From: Eggerthellaceae bacterium
GTDB lineage: Bacteria > Actinomycetota > Coriobacteriia > Coriobacteriales > Eggerthellaceae
Length of the DNA: 10,095 nt
Assembly (NCBI GenBank): GCA_900753095.1
Contig: CAADXT010000028.1
Coordinates: 1-10,095 of the forward strand
Reading direction: 5' to 3'
This document shows positions 7,303-10,095 of the stretch, in pieces. Under the pieces are notes generated by a model. That model did not search any database, was not told the DNA's origin, and saw nothing but the letters and a program-made list of their open reading frames with translations. The position numbers and the translations under genes are program-made. Positions within the stretch are counted from its first letter, which is position 1, and each line of letters begins with the position of its first letter.

Positions 7303-7334
7303 TTGCTTGTCGAATTACTCCATTGTGGTAAAGT
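7303..7334 (+). promoter_or_regulatory. Possible promoter of the small repeat-containing ORF
   Basis: TTGCTT (7303-7308) resembles a -35 box, and TGTGGTAAAGT (7324-7334) contains a weak -10-like region. The best -10 reading, TAAAGT (7329-7334), gives a long 20-bp spacer, so the call is uncertain. It is supported mainly by resemblance to the methyltransferase promoter: both have TTG.TT, then TCG or CG, then the identical 9-mer TTACTCCAT, with the -10 region just after. If transcription starts near 7340, the ATG at 7342 would be nearly leaderless. Confidence 0.4.
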
Positions 7335-7341
7335 CGCTTCC

Positions 7342-7596
7342 ATGATTTTCGAGCAGGAACATACCGTATCGGCGAAAGGCCTTGCATTGGCGCAGGTTAA
7401 TGCGGCGTTTGCTGTTGCGCTGGACTCGTGCGCCGTTATGACGCAGCATTTGGCCCAGAAATGTTCCGCTGCATGCGCCGTTATGTCCGAGCACTTGGCT
7501 CAGGGCTGTTTCGGCGTTGCCGCTGTTGCTGCTCAGCATTGGGCTCAGGGCTCGCGTTGCGCAGCTGAACTCATCCCCATACCATATCGATATTGA
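7342..7596 (+). CDS. Small hypothetical protein with three 15-residue tandem repeats
   Basis: I do not recognise this 84-aa product. After an N-terminal MIFEQEHTVSAKG stretch and an Ala-rich segment it has three consecutive 15-codon repeats: 7429-7473 (CAVMTQHLAQKCSAA), 7474-7518 (CAVMSEHLAQGCFGV) and 7519-7563 (AAVAAQHWAQGSRCA). The conserved core is AV..(Q/E)H.AQ, and Cys residues recur in or next to the repeats. The ATG at 7342 has no good ribosome binding site, but a promoter-like region ends just upstream, so a leaderless message is possible; an in-frame TTG at 7303 falls in the -35 region. The stop lies 1 bp before a terminator stem, so the ORF fills a compact unit. No signal peptide or membrane helix is evident. 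It could be a small protein, a repeat-derived relic or a non-coding RNA that happens to be open; the opposite strand is also open over 7315-7602. Confidence 0.45.
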   Translation: MIFEQEHTVSAKGLALAQVNAAFAVALDSCAVMTQHLAQKCSAACAVMSEHLAQGCFGVAAVAAQHWAQGSRCAAELIPIPYRY

Positions 7597-7597
7597 T

Positions 7598-7626
7598 AGC
7601 ACACGGGTTTTCCGGGTGCTTTTTTT
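7598..7626 (+). terminator. Rho-independent terminator after the small repeat ORF
   Basis: AGCAC.CGG (7598-7606) pairs with CCG.GTGCT (7612-7620) around a GTTTT loop, with one A-G mismatch inside the stem. A run of T from 7620 to 7626 follows. The hairpin begins 1 bp after the stop codon of the small ORF and points along the plus strand, supporting plus-strand transcription of 7303-7626. Confidence 0.85.
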
Positions 7627-7831
7627 GTGCCCAGAAAGGTCGTGTGCGCCTTCGTTTCCCTGATTGCGCGGGGTAGCTGACGGGGTGTCCGGCAGGGCGG
7701 TTTGTTCCGATGGGAACGAGCTCCTTTCGGTCCTATCTAGCCATCTTGAGGCAATTGGGCGTTTTTACGGTAGACGTGGTGTCCGAAGGGGGCGGTTCCC
7801 ATCGGGCGCCTTGGTGATAAGGGGTTACTTC
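7627..7831 (+). promoter_or_regulatory. Structured upstream leader of the symporter gene
   Basis: About 200 bp without a convincing gene lie before the symporter. CCGATGGGAAC (7707-7717) and GTTCCCATCGG (7795-7805) are perfect 11-bp inverted repeats. A second inner pair, CCTTTCGG (7723-7730) with CCGAAGG (7783-7789), extends the fold with one bulge, leaving a loop of about 50 nt. The left arm can also form a local hairpin, GTTCC-GATG-GGAAC (7704-7717), so two exclusive folds exist. The right arm ends 13 bp before the AAGGGG binding site. No known riboswitch class was recognised, and no confident promoter was found. Confidence 0.45.
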
Positions 7832-9373
7832 GTGGTTGCAAAGATTTGCATCATCCTGATCTTCATCGGTGTGGTGGTAGGCGTGGGAATTTACACGCGT
7901 CAGCACACCAAGAACGTGGACGGCTTCGTGCTGGGCGGGCGCAACGTGGGTCCGTGGCTTTCGGCGTTCGCCTTCGGTACCAGCTATTTTTCGGCAGTTA
8001 TCTTCGTAGGCTACGCTGGCCAGTTCGGCTGGAAGTACGGCATCGCCGCTTTCTGGATCGGCATCGGCAACGCCCTTTTGGGCTCGTTGCTCGCCTGGTG
8101 GGTGCTGGGTCCGCGCACGCGTGAGATCACGCAGCGCTTGAAGGCCACCACCATGCCCGAGTTCTTTGGCAAGCGCTATCAGTCGAAGGGCCTGCGCATC
8201 GCCTCGGCGGCCATCATCTTCGTGTTCCTCATTCCCTACCCCGCCAGCGTGTACAACGGCCTTTCGCGTCTGTTCGGTATGGCGTTTGGCTTGCCGTACG
8301 AGTGGTGCGTGGTAGGCATGGCGGTTGTCACCTGCATCTACGTGGTGCTGGGCGGCTACATGGCCACGGTTCTGAACGACTTCATCCAGGGCATTGTCAT
8401 GCTGGTGGGCATCGTGGCCGTTATCGCTGTGGTATTGGCGGGGCAGGGCGGCTTTTCCGAGGCCATTATCTCGCTTTCGCAAATCCCCGCTGAAGGCACC
8501 GACCTGCAGGGCGCGTTCGTTTCGATGTTCGGCCCCGACCTGTTCAACCTTATCGGCGTGATTGTGCTTACCTCGCTTGGCACCTGGGGTTTGCCGCAGA
8601 TGGTTTCGAAGTTCTACGCCATCAAGAGCGGCCCCGCCATCAAGCAGGGCGCCATCATCTCTACCGTGTTCGCGTTCGTGGTTGCGGGCGGCAGCTACTT
8701 CCTGGGTGGTTTCGGCCGCCTGTTCGGCGACCAAATCGCCTTTGCGCCTAACGGCACGCCCATCTACGACTCCATCATCCCGACCATGCTCTCGGGCTTG
8801 CCCGATATCCTGCTGGGTATCGTGGTGGTGCTGGTGCTTTCCGCTTCCATGTCCACGCTTTCCTCGCTGGTGCTCACCTCTTCTTCCACGCTGACGCTCG
8901 ATTTGCTGAAGGGCAACGTGATCAAGAACATGCCCGAGAAAAGCCAAATTGCCTGGATGCGCGGGCTCATCGTGGTGTTCGTCGTGATCTCTGCCGCTAT
9001 TGCGCTGGTGCAGTACACCTCCACCATCACCTTCATCGCTCAGCTGATGAGCATTTCGTGGGGCGCGCTTGCCGGCGCGTTCCTGGGCCCCTTGCTGTGG
9101 GGCTTGTACAGCGCTCGCATTTCCAAGGCGGCCGTTTGGGCGAGCTTCTTCGTTGGTGTGGGCCTTACCGTGTCGAACATGTTTATCGGCTTCATCGCAT
9201 CGCCTATCAACTGTGGCGCGTTGGCCATGCTGCTTTCCCTGGCTATCGTTCCGGTGGTAAGCCTGGTTACGCCCGCGGTTCCGTTCCAGGTGAAGCTGCC
9301 CACGGGCGAGGGCGCTATCGATCGCGAAATCGAGCGCGAGCTGCGCGAGGAAGCGGCGGCTGCCCGTTCGTAG
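7832..9373 (+). CDS. Sodium:solute symporter (SSS family)
   Basis: This inner-membrane transporter of the SSS family should take up a small organic solute driven by the sodium gradient. With a GTG start at 7832 the product is 513 aa, normal for the family, and begins in the first helix (VAKICIILIFIGVVVGVGIY). AAGGGG (7819-7824) lies 7 bp upstream of this GTG; earlier in-frame starts (7664, 7811, 7814) would add a non-hydrophobic tail or have poorer sites. Family features are FVLGGRNVGPWLSAFAFGTSYFS (residues 32-54), TTMPEFFGKRY (106-116), LGGYMATVLNDFIQG (173-187), and ASMSTLSSLVLTSSSTLTLDLL (338-359). In the last, Ser341 and Thr342 align with the sodium-binding Ser340/Thr341 of E. coli PutP. 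The PutP Asp55 position appears to be Tyr52 here, so proline is not a safe substrate guess. Multiple helices continue to the C-terminus, followed by a charged tail. Substrate unknown. Confidence 0.92.
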   Translation: MVAKICIILIFIGVVVGVGIYTRQHTKNVDGFVLGGRNVGPWLSAFAFGTSYFSAVIFVGYAGQFGWKYGIAAFWIGIGNALLGSLLAWWVLGPRTREITQRLKATTMPEFFGKRYQSKGLRIASAAIIFVFLIPYPASVYNGLSRLFGMAFGLPYEWCVVGMAVVTCIYVVLGGYMATVLNDFIQGIVMLVGIVAVIAVVLAGQGGFSEAIISLSQIPAEGTDLQGAFVSMFGPDLFNLIGVIVLTSLGTWGLPQMVSKFYAIKSGPAIKQGAIISTVFAFVVAGGSYFLGGFGRLFGDQIAFAPNGTPIYDSIIPTMLSGLPDILLGIVVVLVLSASMSTLSSLVLTSSSTLTLDLLKGNVIKNMPEKSQIAWMRGLIVVFVVISAAIALVQYTSTITFIAQLMSISWGALAGAFLGPLLWGLYSARISKAAVWASFFVGVGLTVSNMFIGFIASPINCGALAMLLSLAIVPVVSLVTPAVPFQVKLPTGEGAIDREIERELREEAAAARS

Positions 9374-9422
9374 AGGCTGGGCGCTAGCTGCCAACTTCCT
9401 TTATTACTCAAAGAGGCTTTCC

Positions 9423-9458
9423 AAGAAGGCGCCGAGCATGTTGCTTCGGCGCCTTCTT
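9423..9458. terminator. Strong hairpin terminator between convergent symporter and TetR genes
   Basis: The left arm 9423-9438 pairs with 9442-9458 across a TGT loop, giving 16 bp with a single bulged base; the core is AAGAAGGCGCCG paired with CGGCGCCTTCTT. It lies 50 bp after the symporter stop and about 70 bp after the TetR stop on the other strand. The A-rich and T-rich ends of the stem let it work in both directions, although neither side has a long separate T-tract. Confidence 0.75.
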
Positions 9459-9480
9459 AGTTCGCTGCGCAAAGGGGATG

Positions 9481-9500
9481 TTTTGGCAAATTTACCAAAA
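9481..9500. repeat. AT-rich 20-bp palindrome, operator-like
   Basis: TTTTGGCAAATTTACCAAAA is an inverted repeat in 9 of 10 base pairs, the exception being position 7 against 14. It is strikingly AT-rich compared with its surroundings and lies 27 bp after the TetR stop in the TetR reading direction. It resembles a protein-binding site, but it sits at the 3' ends of both neighbouring genes. An alternative is a second, weak terminator hairpin for the TetR gene. Confidence 0.5.
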
Positions 9501-9526
9501 GGTCTTCTGGTTTTGACGCGGATACT

Positions 9527-10063
9527 TTATTCCGTGAAGTTTTGGAACCACTGGGCTATCTGTTCGGGGCCATACGTATAGCCGCCCTTCACCCACCAGG
9601 CGATTTCCTGGCAGAACGCAGCAACCAATAGCTCGGTTGCCAGTTCAGCGGGCATATTGGGGCGTTTGGGCATCTCGCGTGTGAACAAATCGGCCAAGCG
9701 CAGCTTGAAGTAGGCAGTGAAATGCGGCTCGCCTTCGCCCAGTAGCTTTCCGCAGATGCCGTGGTGCGTGTCGCGCAGGTGGTACAGCAAATGCGCCAAC
9801 ATGCCGGTAAGGTCTTTCGCTTCCAGGGTAGCGTGCGTCACACAGTGCTCGTCCACTCCTTCGAAGATGTGCGTGAACATTTCCACGCACATCTGGTTCA
9901 GCAGCTCGTCCTTTGTTTCGAAGTGGGCATAGAAGGTGCTGCGGCCGATGTCGGCGCGCTTGATAACCTGCGCCACGGTAACCTCGCTGTAGTGCTGTTC
10001 GGCCATCAGCTCCTCGAAGGCGGCATAAATAGCCTGGCGGGTTTTGCGTTGTCTGCGATCCAT
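9527..10063 (-). CDS. TetR/AcrR-family transcriptional regulator
   Basis: This 178-aa DNA-binding protein is expected to be a homodimeric repressor released by a small ligand. The N-terminal TetR domain is clear: RKTRQAIYAAFEELMAEQ as helix 1, then the helix-turn-helix VTVAQVIKRADIGRSTFYAHF (about residues 28-48) and the usual TKDELL. The C-terminal half is the variable ligand and dimer domain; its LLVAAFCQEIAWWVKGGYTYGPEQIAQWF ending resembles the TetR_C_7/DhaS-like class. The start is ATG at 10061-10063 (minus strand) with GGAAAGGG six bases upstream. The promoter lies beyond the window. It is convergent with the symporter, so its targets are probably to the right of the window or elsewhere. 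Ligand and target genes are not known. Confidence 0.9.
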   Translation of the reverse strand: MDRRQRKTRQAIYAAFEELMAEQHYSEVTVAQVIKRADIGRSTFYAHFETKDELLNQMCVEMFTHIFEGVDEHCVTHATLEAKDLTGMLAHLLYHLRDTHHGICGKLLGEGEPHFTAYFKLRLADLFTREMPKRPNMPAELATELLVAAFCQEIAWWVKGGYTYGPEQIAQWFQNFTE

Positions 10064-10077
10064 GGCATGCCCTTTCC

Positions 10078-10095
10078 GAGCCCCGAGCCCCGAGC
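10078..10095. repeat. Short tandem repeat of GAGCCCC at the window edge
   Basis: Two full copies and part of a third of GAGCCCC run to the last base, just upstream of the TetR ribosome binding site. It is cut by the window edge, so its true length and role cannot be judged; it lies in the TetR 5' region. Confidence 0.6.

Noticed and set aside
7315..7602. Minus-strand ORF of 95 codons opposite the small repeat ORF
   Set aside because: It also shows the repeat, but the promoter-like sequence and the terminator T-tract both favour plus-strand transcription. The minus-strand start would lie inside the terminator stem. It cannot be fully excluded.
7746..7774. TTGAGG followed by ACGGTAGA as a symporter promoter
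   Set aside because: The -10 match is poor at any acceptable spacing, so no promoter was annotated.
7733..9394. A minus-strand ORF of about 550 codons fully antisense to the symporter
   Set aside because: Its product is rich in His, Arg, Gly and Asp with no family features, as expected for the reverse of a high-GC gene. The plus-strand protein is a clear SSS transporter.

Overview
The window suggests a high-GC Gram-positive anaerobe of the gut type, most likely Coriobacteriia (Eggerthellaceae-like). This is inferred from the high G+C, the use of TTG and GTG starts next to ATG, and the gene mix: a phenylacetate-CoA ligase family enzyme, an oligopeptide/nickel-type ABC importer, a large sodium:solute symporter and TetR regulators. 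There is no marker gene for a firm taxonomic call. No tRNA, rRNA, CRISPR array, transposase or integrase was found.

Layout. Positions 1-1049 hold the 3' part of a phenylacetate-CoA ligase (start outside the window), followed at once by a strong UUCG-loop terminator. The terminator's T-tract runs into a 241-bp near-palindromic element (1095-1335) whose outer 34 bp are perfectly inverted. A promoter with an extended -10 (1375-1402) and an operator-like inverted repeat then lead into a six-gene operon (1447-7194): a class I SAM methyltransferase, two ABC permeases, a lipoprotein substrate-binding protein and two ATPases. The operon genes overlap or lie within 17 bp of each other, so they are probably co-transcribed. 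The transporter is a complete family-5 peptide/nickel-type importer; its substrate cannot be read from sequence.

Next comes a small self-contained unit (7303-7626): a possible promoter, an 84-codon ORF of unknown function with three 15-residue tandem repeats, and a terminator directly after its stop. The possible promoter shares the 9-mer TTACTCCAT with the methyltransferase promoter at nearly the same place. A leader of about 200 bp with a long-range inverted repeat precedes a 513-aa SSS-family symporter (GTG start at 7832). The symporter is convergent with a TetR-family regulator on the minus strand (9527-10063). A strong hairpin terminator and an AT-rich 20-bp palindrome lie between them.

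The best candidates for something undescribed are the palindromic element at 1095-1335, the repeat-containing small ORF at 7342-7596, and the methyltransferase built into the importer operon.
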